Source: Terrisporobacter mayombei (lineage in GTDB: Bacteria > Bacillota > Clostridia > Peptostreptococcales > Peptostreptococcaceae). From it: a DNA stretch of 60,241 nt. The notes beneath the pieces are model-generated. The model saw only the letters and a program-made list of their open reading frames with translations. It had not been told where the DNA came from and did not search any database. Numbering within the stretch: the first letter of the stretch is position 1; each line of letters opens with the position of its first letter. The stretch spans positions 1 to 60,241 of the forward strand of contig NZ_JACRYU010000011.1 of NCBI RefSeq assembly GCF_014333445.1, given 5' to 3'. Of this stretch, positions 15,791 through 25,376 are shown in pieces. The position numbers and the translations under genes were made by a program.

Positions 15791-18466
15791 TTATTGTGGT
15801 GTCGTAGTAGATTCTGGAGTAGTGCTACCTCCAGGTGATGTATTACCTGAAGGTTGGTCAGTACTACCGTTACCGGTACTGCCACTACCAGTATTGCTAT
15901 TACCAGTGTTGCCACTATTATTATTACTATTATTATCAGTTGGAGGTGTCTGATTTTCACCTTCACCTGGCGTTTGATTTTCATCTTCTGGTGGATTAGA
16001 ACCATCACCAGACTCATTTGGATTATCTTGATCTTCTTCTTCAGTTTCTTGAGTCGGAGGAGCTTGATAAGATGATCTTGACGGAGCTGTTCCTTCGATG
16101 AATGCGGCATTTGAGCCATAAGATGAAGTACCACCATCAGTTAAGTTAATTTTTGTAAAGTAAACTCCATCAGGAACTGGGAATTTAGTCTTTGTAAGGT
16201 TTTGATGGATAGGACCCATTACTTTAGCCCAAAGTCTAGCAGCTGTTGAACTTGAACCTTGACCTCTTCTTTTAATGTTATTACCATTAGCATCTTTCTG
16301 TGCATCATCAGCAATATATGTTGCTCCTACATAATATGGAGTATATCCAACGAACCAAATATCTAAAGAGTCATTTGTTGTACCAGTTTTTCCGGCTACT
16401 GGCATATTGCCTAAGGAAGCTGCTTTACCAGTACCTTCAGTAATAACTGCTTGAAGCATATCAGTCATAACATATGCTACTTGTTCATCTACAACTTTAT
16501 GTTGCTCTGGATTAGCTTTTACTAATAACTGTCCATCATAAGTAGTTATAGTAGTGTATACCGTTGGTTCAATATAATTACCTCCATTAGCTAATGTACC
16601 GTAAGCTGCAGCCATTTCAAGAGGAGATATACCTCTTGCCATACCACCTAATGTTAAAGAAGCAAATCGTCTGTCAGTATTGCTTATTTCTTTAGTTTTA
16701 CTATCTACTACGCTAGTTATACCAAAGTCTTTAAGGTAATTTATCATTATATCCATACACTCATCGTATGTGCTTCCAAGAGTTTCTGCAGCCTTAATAG
16801 CTATTGTATTTGAAGATAAAGCTAATGCTTTTCTTGTACTCATATCACTTGTACCAGGAGTAGTAGTAGCGGGATTCCAATCTCTATTATCCTTGAATTT
16901 ATATCCGCCACGCTTATCGCTAAATACTCTAGATTGAGTAGTTTCTAAAGTATCTATAGCTGGAGTATAAACTGATAAAGGTTTTATAGTAGATCCTGGT
17001 TGTACAGGTGTTGTAGCTCTATTTATACCACCTCTAGTTTTAATATGTCTACCACCAATTAATGATTTAATTTGTCCAGTTCTATAATCTAATATAACCA
17101 TACCTGATTGTGGTTGAACAATACCATTTTGACCTGGGATAGTATTAGGAAAATTATCATCATTTTTATATTGTTTTTCTAGATTTTCTTGCATTCCTGA
17201 ATCTATAGTAGTGTAAATGCGAAGTCCTCCATTATAATACATATTACTTGCTTCTTCTTTTGTATATCCTTGCTCTACAAAAGCATCCACTACTTCTGAA
17301 TAAATATAATCTTCAACAGAAGATGCAGTACTTTCTGTATACTCAGGTAATTTAACATCTATAGGATTTGCTATCTCTTCATCATATTGTGATTGAGTAA
17401 TATATCCTAATCTTAGCATTTTAGCTAATATATTTTTTTGTTTTTCTTTTGCATTTTCGTTAGGAACTGCTTTTCTAACAATCATAGTCTGATTTTTTAA
17501 TTGAGAATAAATATCCTCGCTAGGAATTAATCCCCAAGAGTATAATTTATATACCATTTGTAATTCTACATCTGTTGGATCATCCCAATCATCATCTGCA
17601 GTATTGACTGCAAATATAAGTTTATTCTCTAAATCTTCTTTAGTTTCAGATCCATCTAATTTTTGTTGTTTGTAAGGTGTATACTTAGCTGGATTATTTG
17701 TTGCCGCCATTAATAGAGCAGCCTCTCCAGGTGTTAACTGTGAAGCAGACTTACTAAAGTATCCCTTAGCACCAGCTTCAGCTCCATATAAACCTTTACC
17801 TACATAAAAATTATTTAGATAAGCTAATAAGATATCTTCTTTTTCTACAACTTTACTCATTTCATATGCATAATAAATATCTTTTATTTTACGAGTTAAA
17901 CTTTTTTCTTGAGAAGTTATTAACATTTTAGATACCTGCATTGGTATTGTAGAACCGCCTTGTGTTTTGCCCAGAAGTGTATTAACAACTGAACGAGCTA
18001 AACCTTTAACATCTACACCGCTATGTTCATAAAAACGCTCATCTTCTGCTGCAATAAGAGCATTTTGTAAATTCTTATTTATTTTATCCAATGTCTTTAC
18101 AGGCTCTTTTTTATTGCCTGTTTCTGGCTTAGCTAAAAGTTCTCCATCAGAGTAGTATATCTCTGTAGTTTTATATGTTCCTTTTTCTAATAAAGCTTTA
18201 TTCACAGTTACTGTGTTTCTTAGAGAGGCGAAAACAACTCCAGATCCAACAGCTACACCTACAACTAATAATACTAAGAAAACTATCCCTAGAGTTTTTA
18301 CACCTTTAAATCTTGTAGATTTATTTTTTGAGGATGTTGATTTCTTTCTCTTGGAACTACTTGAGTTACTAGAGCTACTCGAGGTTTGTTGTGTTTTGTT
18401 TTTATCTGAAGAGCTTACTTTTCTTCTTTTAATTTTATTTCTATCATCACGATTATCTCTCACCAT
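15791..18466 (-). CDS. Class A penicillin-binding protein (PBP1A type)
   Basis: Bifunctional peptidoglycan synthase. A Ser/Lys/Arg-rich cytoplasmic tail (1-57) precedes a membrane segment (about 58-82). The GT51 transglycosylase has EDERFYEH at 141-148 and GGSTIPMQ near 170-177. The transpeptidase has nucleophile S492 in GSTIK, SSN at 551-553 and KTGT at 693-696. The last ~110 residues are a Pro/Gly/Ser/Asn/Thr low-complexity tail of the kind seen in wall-exposed clostridial PBPs. 891 residues; start fixed by TAAGGAGG. Confidence 0.95.
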   Translation of the reverse strand: MVRDNRDDRNKIKRRKVSSSDKNKTQQTSSSSSNSSSSKRKKSTSSKNKSTRFKGVKTLGIVFLVLLVVGVAVGSGVVFASLRNTVTVNKALLEKGTYKTTEIYYSDGELLAKPETGNKKEPVKTLDKINKNLQNALIAAEDERFYEHSGVDVKGLARSVVNTLLGKTQGGSTIPMQVSKMLITSQEKSLTRKIKDIYYAYEMSKVVEKEDILLAYLNNFYVGKGLYGAEAGAKGYFSKSASQLTPGEAALLMAATNNPAKYTPYKQQKLDGSETKEDLENKLIFAVNTADDDWDDPTDVELQMVYKLYSWGLIPSEDIYSQLKNQTMIVRKAVPNENAKEKQKNILAKMLRLGYITQSQYDEEIANPIDVKLPEYTESTASSVEDYIYSEVVDAFVEQGYTKEEASNMYYNGGLRIYTTIDSGMQENLEKQYKNDDNFPNTIPGQNGIVQPQSGMVILDYRTGQIKSLIGGRHIKTRGGINRATTPVQPGSTIKPLSVYTPAIDTLETTQSRVFSDKRGGYKFKDNRDWNPATTTPGTSDMSTRKALALSSNTIAIKAAETLGSTYDECMDIMINYLKDFGITSVVDSKTKEISNTDRRFASLTLGGMARGISPLEMAAAYGTLANGGNYIEPTVYTTITTYDGQLLVKANPEQHKVVDEQVAYVMTDMLQAVITEGTGKAASLGNMPVAGKTGTTNDSLDIWFVGYTPYYVGATYIADDAQKDANGNNIKRRGQGSSSTAARLWAKVMGPIHQNLTKTKFPVPDGVYFTKINLTDGGTSSYGSNAAFIEGTAPSRSSYQAPPTQETEEEDQDNPNESGDGSNPPEDENQTPGEGENQTPPTDNNSNNNSGNTGNSNTGSGSTGNGSTDQPSGNTSPGGSTTPESTTTPQ

Positions 18467-18803
18467 AAGATTAACCTCCTTATTTTAATGAATAATTATA
18501 ACATATTTGAGCATTTTTATAAACTTTCATTAATGTTAATAGCAATTTATTAAAAGATACAATATAATTATACATTTAGAGTATATAAATAATAAAGTAA
18601 AATTTTTTTTTTATGTAATATTAAAAAAATATTTAAACAAAAAAATACACAGTTAAAGGTATATAATTATATTTTCTGCGGTTGAATAAAAAATATTTAT
18701 TTCATCAAATTATATTATGATTATTGTCTTATTATATAAAATTTAAAATAATAAATAAAATATATTTTTTTAGGAATAATAAGGATAAAGTATAATATAA
18801 AAA
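18467..18803. other. AT-rich intergenic region
   Basis: Very AT-rich, without reading frames carrying a ribosome site. It must hold the promoter of the minus-strand PBP gene (right next to 18466), but many TATAAT-like strings make a choice impossible. I see no structured RNA. Confidence 0.4.
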
Positions 18804-18828
18804 TATAGGACTGATATACAGTCCTATA
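18804..18828 (-). terminator. Terminator after the SpoIVB-type gene
   Basis: A perfect 10-bp stem, TATAGGACTG/CAGTCCTATA, with a 5-nt loop; on the minus strand it runs into TTTTT. Confidence 0.75.
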
Positions 18829-18839
18829 TAATTAATAGA

Positions 18840-19847
18840 TTAATGAATCATCCATTGGATATATACACCATATCCTAAGCTTGGATTATTTTCTAGAGCG
18901 TGAGATACAGCTCCTACAATCTTATCACCTTGTACTATAGGCGTTCCACTCATACCTTGAACAATACCTCCTGTTTTTTGTAATAATTCAGGATCAGTAA
19001 TTTTTATTTTGATACCTTTTGAATCAGGTTTATGTTGATGTTCTATATTTATTATTTCTATATCATATTTTTTGCATTGATTATTAACATCTTGTAATAT
19101 AATTTGAGCTTTTCCTAATTTAACTTCTTCTATAGAAGCTATTTTATATTTTTCATATTTAGATAAATCAATATCACTTATTTTACCTTTTATACCAAAA
19201 TCACTATTTTTGTTAAATTCTCCTATAATATTATTTTTACTTGCACTTATACAACCAACATTTCCTCTACATGATTTTTTTATATTTAAATTATCTGTGT
19301 AAGAAATACATCCTTTTTTTATAGGGATTTTTTTTGTACCACCTATATTAATAGGATGCGCTACAGCACCAAATTCTTTTGTATTAGGATTTACATAAGT
19401 TAATGTTGCGAATCCAGAAATTAAATTATTAAAATTAGTTTTTTCTAAGGCTTTTTTATCACATTTAAGACTAAAAATAGAATTTTCTCTTCTTATTAAT
19501 ATAGATATATTATCAGATTTCTTTAAAGAAGAAAGACTTTTATTAAAATCTTCATATGAATTAATATTTTTATCTTCTATTTTTAAAATAGAATCGCCTA
19601 TTTTTAACGGTGAATTATCAACTTCATTTCTTACTATTAAATTCTTTAGCTCGGCATCAATTTGTAATATGTTTCCCATAGGAATAAGGTATTCATTATT
19701 ATTTTCTTCTATATTTTGTGAATAAATAATATTATTTGTGAAAAAATATAGAAAAACATAAAAAAATATTAAAGTTAATCCATTAAATTTATATTTAATT
19801 TTTTTAGAAACTTTATTTCTGTTTAATTTATTAATAATATAAAACAC
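18840..19847 (-). CDS. spoIVB: SpoIVB-type serine peptidase (family S55) with PDZ domain
   Basis: Known SpoIVB is a forespore-secreted protease that signals to the mother cell. One membrane segment (about 22-42), a PDZ-like region (about 55-130), then the S55 domain with likely His164 in FGAVAHPI and Ser300 in QGMSGTPIVQG. At 335 residues it is shorter than the B. subtilis protein. The start is uncertain: the GTG at 19847 overlaps the best Shine-Dalgarno (AAGAAGGTG), while an in-frame ATT at 19838 has ideal spacing. Clostridia may carry two SpoIVB paralogues, so this could be the second. Confidence 0.88.
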   Translation of the reverse strand: MFYIINKLNRNKVSKKIKYKFNGLTLIFFYVFLYFFTNNIIYSQNIEENNNEYLIPMGNILQIDAELKNLIVRNEVDNSPLKIGDSILKIEDKNINSYEDFNKSLSSLKKSDNISILIRRENSIFSLKCDKKALEKTNFNNLISGFATLTYVNPNTKEFGAVAHPINIGGTKKIPIKKGCISYTDNLNIKKSCRGNVGCISASKNNIIGEFNKNSDFGIKGKISDIDLSKYEKYKIASIEEVKLGKAQIILQDVNNQCKKYDIEIINIEHQHKPDSKGIKIKITDPELLQKTGGIVQGMSGTPIVQGDKIVGAVSHALENNPSLGYGVYIQWMIH

Positions 19848-20039
19848 CTTCTTTCTAAATTATTTGATTTGGTGCTTTAATATTATCTTGCACATTATTC
19901 GTGTTTTAATCCTTGGAAATGAGTTTCAGTAAGGCCGTAGATTTCATAAAAATACAGAGGATATTTTAAAATGTTTATATTAAGAGAAATGAAAAAATAA
20001 AAAGAAATAAAATCACTATTAATTTTCCAAAAAGTGTTT

Positions 20040-20417
20040 TTATTTCTTTTTTTTAATATTTTTTTTTGTATTTTTAGATTTTATTTTATCTTCACATCTA
20101 GACTTTGTAACAGCTAAATCCGGAACAGGAGGAACAAAACTAACTTCATTTTCTTCTCCTGAATTACATCCATTGACCGATGTAATTAATGCTAATTCAT
20201 CAGAAAGAACAGCAAAGAAAGTAGATAGTATCGCAAGATCTGTATTAGATAGTTCTTCTGCTAATCCAACTGATAAGGCAGAGGCCAAAACAATGTAATC
20301 TATGTAACTAAAGCAACATAGTTTAGAAGTATCTTTATTGTTGTTTGAGCTAGATGAAGATTTATTAGAGCAAGAATTATTTTTAGATGAAGACCTTCTC
20401 TTATTAGTTTTATTCAT
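20040..20417 (-). CDS. Hypothetical protein with Ser/Asn/Lys-rich ends
   Basis: 125 residues. A Ser/Asn/Lys-rich N-terminus (1-30) and Lys-rich C-terminus flank a hydrophobic-acidic core, YIDYIVLASALSVGLAEELS then LAILSTFFAVLSDELALI. The core recalls the small clostridial DUF6774-type proteins, but this is from memory and weak. Six Cys are scattered. Its only strong ribosome site, GGAGG (20455-20451), lies 33 nt before the ATG with a hairpin between. No function is proposed. Confidence 0.65.
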   Translation of the reverse strand: MNKTNKRRSSSKNNSCSNKSSSSSNNNKDTSKLCCFSYIDYIVLASALSVGLAEELSNTDLAILSTFFAVLSDELALITSVNGCNSGEENEVSFVPPVPDLAVTKSRCEDKIKSKNTKKNIKKKK

Positions 20418-20455
20418 ATATATAATCTCTATTTATAGAGACTAAAGTCACCTCC
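20418..20455 (-). promoter_or_regulatory. Hairpin-bridged Shine-Dalgarno of the 20417 gene
   Basis: GGAGG (20455-20451), 6 nt, then a 9-bp stem TAGTCTCTA (20444-20436) with TAGAGATTA (20431-20423), 4-nt loop, then 5 nt to the ATG. Linear spacing is 33 nt; folded it becomes 11 nt. In-frame upstream codons end at a TAA inside the hairpin, so no earlier start exists. Confidence 0.5.
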
Positions 20456-20583
20456 ATAGATAGTCTATATAAATATGTATATGTAAAAAAAATAAATAAA
20501 AAACCTTTAAGATAAATAAGGAAATTAAAAGTAGGAAATAATAAAATATATGAAAATTTACTAAATAAAAGAAAGGATAAGTT

Positions 20584-21390
20584 ATGAGAATATATAAACT
20601 ATCATTAGTAGCAATTATTATTTTGGGGATTATATTTATAGGAAAATCAGATCCTATGAAAAATCTTTATAAAAATAGCGCATCTATAATAACAGGATTA
20701 AATATTGATGCAAAGGATCAAAATGAAAATAAACAAGATAAAAAATCAAATGAAAAAAAAGAGAAGTACTTAATATGTATAGATCCAGGTCATCAATCTA
20801 AGGGAGATTGGAAGACAGAACAAGTTGGCCCAGGATCACCTTATCAAAAAGCTAGAGTGTCATCAGGTACAGTTGGGATAAGTACAAAAAAACCAGAATA
20901 TATTTTAAATTTAGAAGCATCTAAAGTTTTAAAGCATATATTAGTAAGTAAGGGATTCGATGTTGTGATGACGAGAGAAAGTAATGATGTTAATATAAGT
21001 AATTTAGAAAGAGCTACATTTGCAAATAAGAAAAATGCTAATATGGTTATAAGAATACATGCAGATGGATCTGATGATACCTCAATTACAGGTGCATCTA
21101 TTTTAATTCCATCACAAAAAGGTCAGTATACTGCACCTATTTTTGAAGCTAGTTATGAATGTGCCAATTTAGTCAAAAGTAAAATGGATGTGGCAGGATT
21201 TAAGGTAAATGGAATTTATGAAAGAGATGATTTAACTGGATTTAACTGGTCTAAAGTACCAGTAGTATTAGTAGAAATGGGATTTATGAGTAATTATAAC
21301 GAAGATCAAATGATGTCCAATCCAGAGTATCAAACAAAAATGATGCAAAGTATTGCTGATGGAGTAGAAGAATATTTTCAGATTAAATAA
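20584..21390 (+). CDS. cwlD: N-acetylmuramoyl-L-alanine amidase (Amidase_3, CwlD-like)
   Basis: Zinc amidase that removes peptide stems from peptidoglycan; CwlD makes the muramic lactam of the spore cortex. A single N-terminal membrane anchor (about 5-20), a Lys/Asn-rich linker, then the catalytic domain with zinc ligands H70 (DPGH), E111 and H159 (IRIHADG) and catalytic E231 (VEMGFMSN). 268 residues, close to CwlD. Assignment to CwlD rather than another Amidase_3 rests on size and the sporulation context. Start has GAAAGGA. Confidence 0.85.
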   Translation: MRIYKLSLVAIIILGIIFIGKSDPMKNLYKNSASIITGLNIDAKDQNENKQDKKSNEKKEKYLICIDPGHQSKGDWKTEQVGPGSPYQKARVSSGTVGISTKKPEYILNLEASKVLKHILVSKGFDVVMTRESNDVNISNLERATFANKKNANMVIRIHADGSDDTSITGASILIPSQKGQYTAPIFEASYECANLVKSKMDVAGFKVNGIYERDDLTGFNWSKVPVVLVEMGFMSNYNEDQMMSNPEYQTKMMQSIADGVEEYFQIK

Positions 21391-21410
21391 GTCAGGTGAT
21401 GTGGGTGGAG

Positions 21411-22142
21411 ATGAATTCTGTAGAAAAAGCATTTGGGATACTGATATCTAAAACTTTTAAAGTAGTAAATCCTATAAAAAAAAAGATAATAAACACAAAC
21501 TGTGAAGTTCATTTATTTATACAAGATAGTGCATTAGATATTCTAAGAGAGAATGGTTATTATGAAGAAGTAGAGTTTTATAATAGATTTAAACCATATA
21601 TAAATAAAGGTTTAGTGTGGGCAGATCAAGATTTTAGATCTTATTTTCATTTTTATGATCCTAGATATAAAAAAGGTATGTATGGAAATTCTGATAATGC
21701 TATGACTTTAGTTAAAAGCTATTACAATAATTCACTATATTTTATAAATAAAGGTGATTATATAAATGGAATGGCTTACTTTGGGGCACTTTGTCATATA
21801 ATACAAGATTTGACAATACCTCAGCATGCCAAAGGGAAGTTATTAGATAGACATAAGCAATTTGAGACATATGTAAAATTAAATTATAGAAAAATAAAAA
21901 GGTTCAAGATTACAGGAGAACCCATAGTATATAAAGATGTAGCAGAGTATGTAGAAAAAAACTCGAAGAAGGCTTTAAACTTTGATTATATGTATAAGAA
22001 TATAAATGATAGTAAGTCTAAGTTTTATCTATTAGCATATAGCTCTATAGGATTAGCACAAAAAAGCACGGCAGGATGTATGTTAATGTTTTTTGAAGAT
22101 TTAAATAAGATAAGAAAAGATGAAATTACATTTGTATATTAA
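21411..22142 (+). CDS. Zinc-dependent phospholipase C-like protein
   Basis: Resembles the bacterial zinc phospholipase C/S1-P1 nuclease fold: EVHLFIQDSALDIL, WADQDFRSYFHFYDP, and HIIQDLTIPQHA followed by HKQFETYV give the spaced His/Asp metal ligands. Unlike secreted phospholipases it has no signal peptide, so the product should stay in the cell. The start is unclear: GTG 21396, ATG 21399, GTG 21405 and ATG 21411 are all in frame; I chose 21411, which AGGTG (21394) precedes at 12 nt. It follows cwlD by about 20 nt, so a sporulation role is possible. Confidence 0.75.
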   Translation: MNSVEKAFGILISKTFKVVNPIKKKIINTNCEVHLFIQDSALDILRENGYYEEVEFYNRFKPYINKGLVWADQDFRSYFHFYDPRYKKGMYGNSDNAMTLVKSYYNNSLYFINKGDYINGMAYFGALCHIIQDLTIPQHAKGKLLDRHKQFETYVKLNYRKIKRFKITGEPIVYKDVAEYVEKNSKKALNFDYMYKNINDSKSKFYLLAYSSIGLAQKSTAGCMLMFFEDLNKIRKDEITFVY

Positions 22143-22153
22143 GAATTAATATA

Positions 22154-22188
22154 AAGAGCCTGCTTAAATATTTCTAAGCAGACTCTTC
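22154..22188 (-). terminator. Terminator overlapping the end of the ThrE-type operon
   Basis: AAGAG-TCTGCTTA pairs with TAAGCAG-GCTCTT on the minus strand, followed by a weak U-run. The 5' arm contains the last codons and the TAG stop of the 22174 gene. It also lies just after the plus-strand phospholipase-like gene, so it may serve both. Confidence 0.65.
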
Positions 22189-22668
22189 TTTACATTTATC
22201 ATTTTTATAATATTTTGGTAAAAATTTTCTGTATTCCAATCTATAATAAGTTCTAAATATTGACGAAACAACTATTACTCCTAACGCTATAGAACCACTT
22301 GCAAACATTACATTTGATCCAGTTTCTAAAGCTAAAGTATATTTACCTTCTATAATATGGAACATAGTATTATATAGTCCAAGTCCTGGTATTAAAGTAA
22401 TAATTCCTGGTACGACAAATAGTATAGTAGGTTTTTTATATTTTATAGCTAATATTTCACATAATAATGAAGCTACCGATGCTCCCATAAAATTAGAAAA
22501 CATCATATCAAAATTAAGTCTCATTAAAATTACATAAATAGTCCAAGATATCATTCCTACCGCTCCAGAGATAAATAATGTTTTTCTAGGAGCATTTAAA
22601 AATACTGCAAATCCTACCGCTGCTGCATAGGAGAATATCATGTGTATATACATTGGCATCCAAATCAT
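22174..22668 (-). CDS. Threonine/serine exporter family, small subunit (YjjB/ThrE_2)
   Basis: Polytopic membrane protein of 164 residues with about five hydrophobic segments, including FLNAPRKTLFISGAVGMISW and VPGIITLIPGLGLY. It matches the C-terminal half of ThrE-type exporters. Its ATG overlaps the stop of the upstream half (TAATG), giving translational coupling. The two products probably form one transporter; the exported substrate is unproven. Confidence 0.85.
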   Translation of the reverse strand: MIWMPMYIHMIFSYAAAVGFAVFLNAPRKTLFISGAVGMISWTIYVILMRLNFDMMFSNFMGASVASLLCEILAIKYKKPTILFVVPGIITLIPGLGLYNTMFHIIEGKYTLALETGSNVMFASGSIALGVIVVSSIFRTYYRLEYRKFLPKYYKNDKCKEESA

Positions 22669-23453
22669 TATAAAGATCCTCCCATTCTTACATATATATT
22701 TATTATAATTCCCACACCAGCGGCTATTGCTGTTGCAATCATACCAGCATCAAAAGCACGAGTCACACCAGAAATTAATTCGCCAGAAATTAAGTCCCTT
22801 ACACCTTTAATAAAAGGTACCCCTGGTAAAAGTGGCATTATTGAACCAACTATCAACATTTTAGGGTTGCTTAATATGTGAAGTTCTGTAAGAGCAACTC
22901 CACTTATAGCAATTATAACTGAAGCCACTAAAGTAGCAAATATAGGAACTTTACTTATTTTCATTACTTTATCATAGACCACCATAGCAAGTACAGAAGT
23001 TATAAGGGTTAAAAGGAAAGTTATTACATCATCTCCACCTGCTAAAACTGCAAAACTTGATGATCCTATTGCTGTTGCAATATTTACTATAAGTGGTGAA
23101 TATGGTGGATTTCCATCTAAATTTTTTAATTCAGTAATTGCTTGATCTATGGTTATACTTCCATCGCTAACGAACTTTCTTGAGAAGTCATTTAATAAAT
23201 CAACTTTATTTAAATTTATACATCTATGTTTTATTACTTTCATAAATGAGTATCCATCAAATCTATCGTCAGAAATGATAATAGTAGTTGGTGCTACAAA
23301 TACGTTTATATGAGTGAACCCCCTAGATGCACATATTCTTTTTACACTATCTTCAACTCTAGATGTCTCAGCTCCATTGGATAGCATTAACTCGCCTATA
23401 AACGTAGCTAGTCTTAGGACATCTTTCTTACATTTGTTATTATGATTAGTCAT
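22668..23453 (-). CDS. Threonine/serine exporter family, large subunit (YjjP/ThrE)
   Basis: 261 residues. A soluble N-terminal part (RLATFIGELMLSNGAETSRVEDSVKRIC and the following V-rich segment) precedes about five membrane segments from residue 120 on, including PLLPGVPFIKGVRDL. This is the N-terminal half of the ThrE family. Start fixed by AAAAGGAGG. It is coupled to the YjjB-like gene by a 1-nt stop/start overlap. Confidence 0.87.
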   Translation of the reverse strand: MTNHNNKCKKDVLRLATFIGELMLSNGAETSRVEDSVKRICASRGFTHINVFVAPTTIIISDDRFDGYSFMKVIKHRCINLNKVDLLNDFSRKFVSDGSITIDQAITELKNLDGNPPYSPLIVNIATAIGSSSFAVLAGGDDVITFLLTLITSVLAMVVYDKVMKISKVPIFATLVASVIIAISGVALTELHILSNPKMLIVGSIMPLLPGVPFIKGVRDLISGELISGVTRAFDAGMIATAIAAGVGIIINIYVRMGGSL

Positions 23454-23772
23454 AAATGTCCTCCTTTTTATTAAAGAATATTTCTTAAAAATTATATTAA
23501 ATTACTGTTATGATAAAAGATTATATCACTTACAAAAACATAGTTAAAGTATAAATATTTTACGGAGATAATATTTTTTGGAGTTATTATATAATACCAT
23601 GGAAATCTTGAAATTTATACTTTTAGGGGTAGTAGAAGTGAGGTAACTATTAAGGTAAAAGTTAGGATAATCTATAATTTAAAAAAGGTAAAAATAATAA
23701 ATATACATTTTTATAAAAATGAAATATAATAGTATAGATAAATAGACAAAAAAATTATGAAGAGGTGTGAAA
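23454..23772. other. Intergenic region between divergent genes
   Basis: No coding potential. It must hold promoters for the ThrE pair (minus) and the ABC-F gene (plus); TATAAT at 23725-23730 is a candidate -10 for the latter. I see no terminator or structured RNA. Confidence 0.4.
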
Positions 23773-25323
23773 ATGCTTGTAGTAGAAAATGTCAGTCATG
23801 GATTCGGAGCTAGAGTTATACTAGAAAATGTATCTTTCAGACTAAAAAAGGGAGAACATATAGCACTAGTTGGTGCAAATGGAGAAGGTAAATCTAGTTT
23901 TTTAAATATAATAACAAAAAAACTTATGCCAGATGCAGGTAATATAAAATGGTCATCAAGAGCTACAGTTGGATATTTAGACCAGCATTCAGTTCTTGAA
24001 AAAGGAAATACAATAAAAGACATTCTTAGAGGTGCTTTTAAAAATATGTTTGAATTAGAGCAAGAAATGCTTCAAATGTACGACAAAATGGGAGAAGCAA
24101 GTGATGAGGAGATGACAAAACTTCTTGAAGAAACTGCTGAGATACAAACAATATTAGAAAATAGTGGATTCTATACAATAGATGCAAAAATCCAAGAAGT
24201 AGCAAATGGTCTTGGACTTGGAGAAATAGGATTAGATAGAGATGTAGATGATTTAAGTGGAGGACAAAGAACAAAAGTACTTTTAACTAAGTTATTACTT
24301 GAAAGTCCAACGATACTTATACTAGATGAGCCTACTAACCATTTAGATGAGGAACATATAGTATGGCTTACTAGATATCTTCAAGATTATGAAAATAGTT
24401 TTATCTTAGTTTCACATGATGTTCCATTTATAAATAATACATGTAATGTAATTTATCATATAGAAAATGCTGAACTTACTAGGTATAAAGGAAACTATGA
24501 TGAGTTCGAAAGGCTTAGAGATATTAAGAAAAGACAAGAAGAAAGTGCATATGAAAGACAAGTTGAAGAAAGAAGAAAACTTGAAGATTTTGTACAAAGA
24601 AATAAAGCAAGAGTTGCTACTCGTGGAATGGCAAACTCTAGACAAAAAATCTTAGACAAGATGGAAATTTTAGAAAGACCAAAAGAAAAAATAAAACCTA
24701 CTTTTGACTTTAGAAATGCTAGAGCAGCAGCTAGGATAATATTTGAAACTAAAGACTTAGTTCTTGGATACAATGATCCTTTAACTAAACCATTAAACTT
24801 CCAATTAGAAAGAGGTCAAAAGATAGCTCTTAAAGGTATGAATGGTATAGGAAAATCTACTTTATTAAGAACTTTACTTGGAATACAAAAACCATTTGAT
24901 GGTGAAGTACAATTAGGAGACTATTTAGAAGTTGGGTACTTTGAGCAAGAATCTTCTAAAGATAACTATAATACAGCTTTAGATGATGTTTGGGCTGAAT
25001 ACCCAGTCTTAACTAACTATGAAGTAAGACAAGCTTTAGCTAAATGTGGACTTTCAAATGAACACATAACTAGTCAAGTTAGAGTATTAAGTGGGGGAGA
25101 GGCAGCTAAAGTTAGATTATGTAAATTAATGCTTAAAGATATAAACTTCTTAGTTCTAGATGAGCCTACTAACCACTTAGATGTAGAAGCTAAAGATGAG
25201 TTAAAGAAAGCGATAAAAGAATTTAAGGGAACTGTTCTTTTAGTTTGTCACGAACCAGAATTTTATAGTGATATAGTAGATGATGTCTGGAATATAGAAG
25301 ATTTTACTACAAAAATAGTTTAA
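23773..25323 (+). CDS. ABC-F family ATPase
   Basis: Two ATP-binding domains without membrane segments, joined by a charged linker, as in ABC-F translation factors that act at the ribosomal E site. First Walker A GANGEGKSS and signature LSGGQRTK; second Walker A GMNGIGKST and signature LSGGEAAK; both have LDEPTNHLD. The linker lies near residues 235-310. 516 residues; no long C-terminal extension as in many antibiotic-resistance ABC-Fs, so a YbiT/YkpA-type housekeeping role is more likely. Start at ATG 23773, as the GTG at 23767 overlaps the AGAGG ribosome site. Confidence 0.92.
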   Translation: MLVVENVSHGFGARVILENVSFRLKKGEHIALVGANGEGKSSFLNIITKKLMPDAGNIKWSSRATVGYLDQHSVLEKGNTIKDILRGAFKNMFELEQEMLQMYDKMGEASDEEMTKLLEETAEIQTILENSGFYTIDAKIQEVANGLGLGEIGLDRDVDDLSGGQRTKVLLTKLLLESPTILILDEPTNHLDEEHIVWLTRYLQDYENSFILVSHDVPFINNTCNVIYHIENAELTRYKGNYDEFERLRDIKKRQEESAYERQVEERRKLEDFVQRNKARVATRGMANSRQKILDKMEILERPKEKIKPTFDFRNARAAARIIFETKDLVLGYNDPLTKPLNFQLERGQKIALKGMNGIGKSTLLRTLLGIQKPFDGEVQLGDYLEVGYFEQESSKDNYNTALDDVWAEYPVLTNYEVRQALAKCGLSNEHITSQVRVLSGGEAAKVRLCKLMLKDINFLVLDEPTNHLDVEAKDELKKAIKEFKGTVLLVCHEPEFYSDIVDDVWNIEDFTTKIV

Positions 25324-25376
25324 TTATATAAATATAAAAAGGGAAAATAGAAGCTATATTTTAAAGGGGATTGTTG

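Noticed and set aside
15727..16137. Minus-strand frame over the PBP gene's end
   Set aside because: It is a frame shadow of the repetitive Pro/Gly/Asn tail of the PBP, whose own frame is intact.
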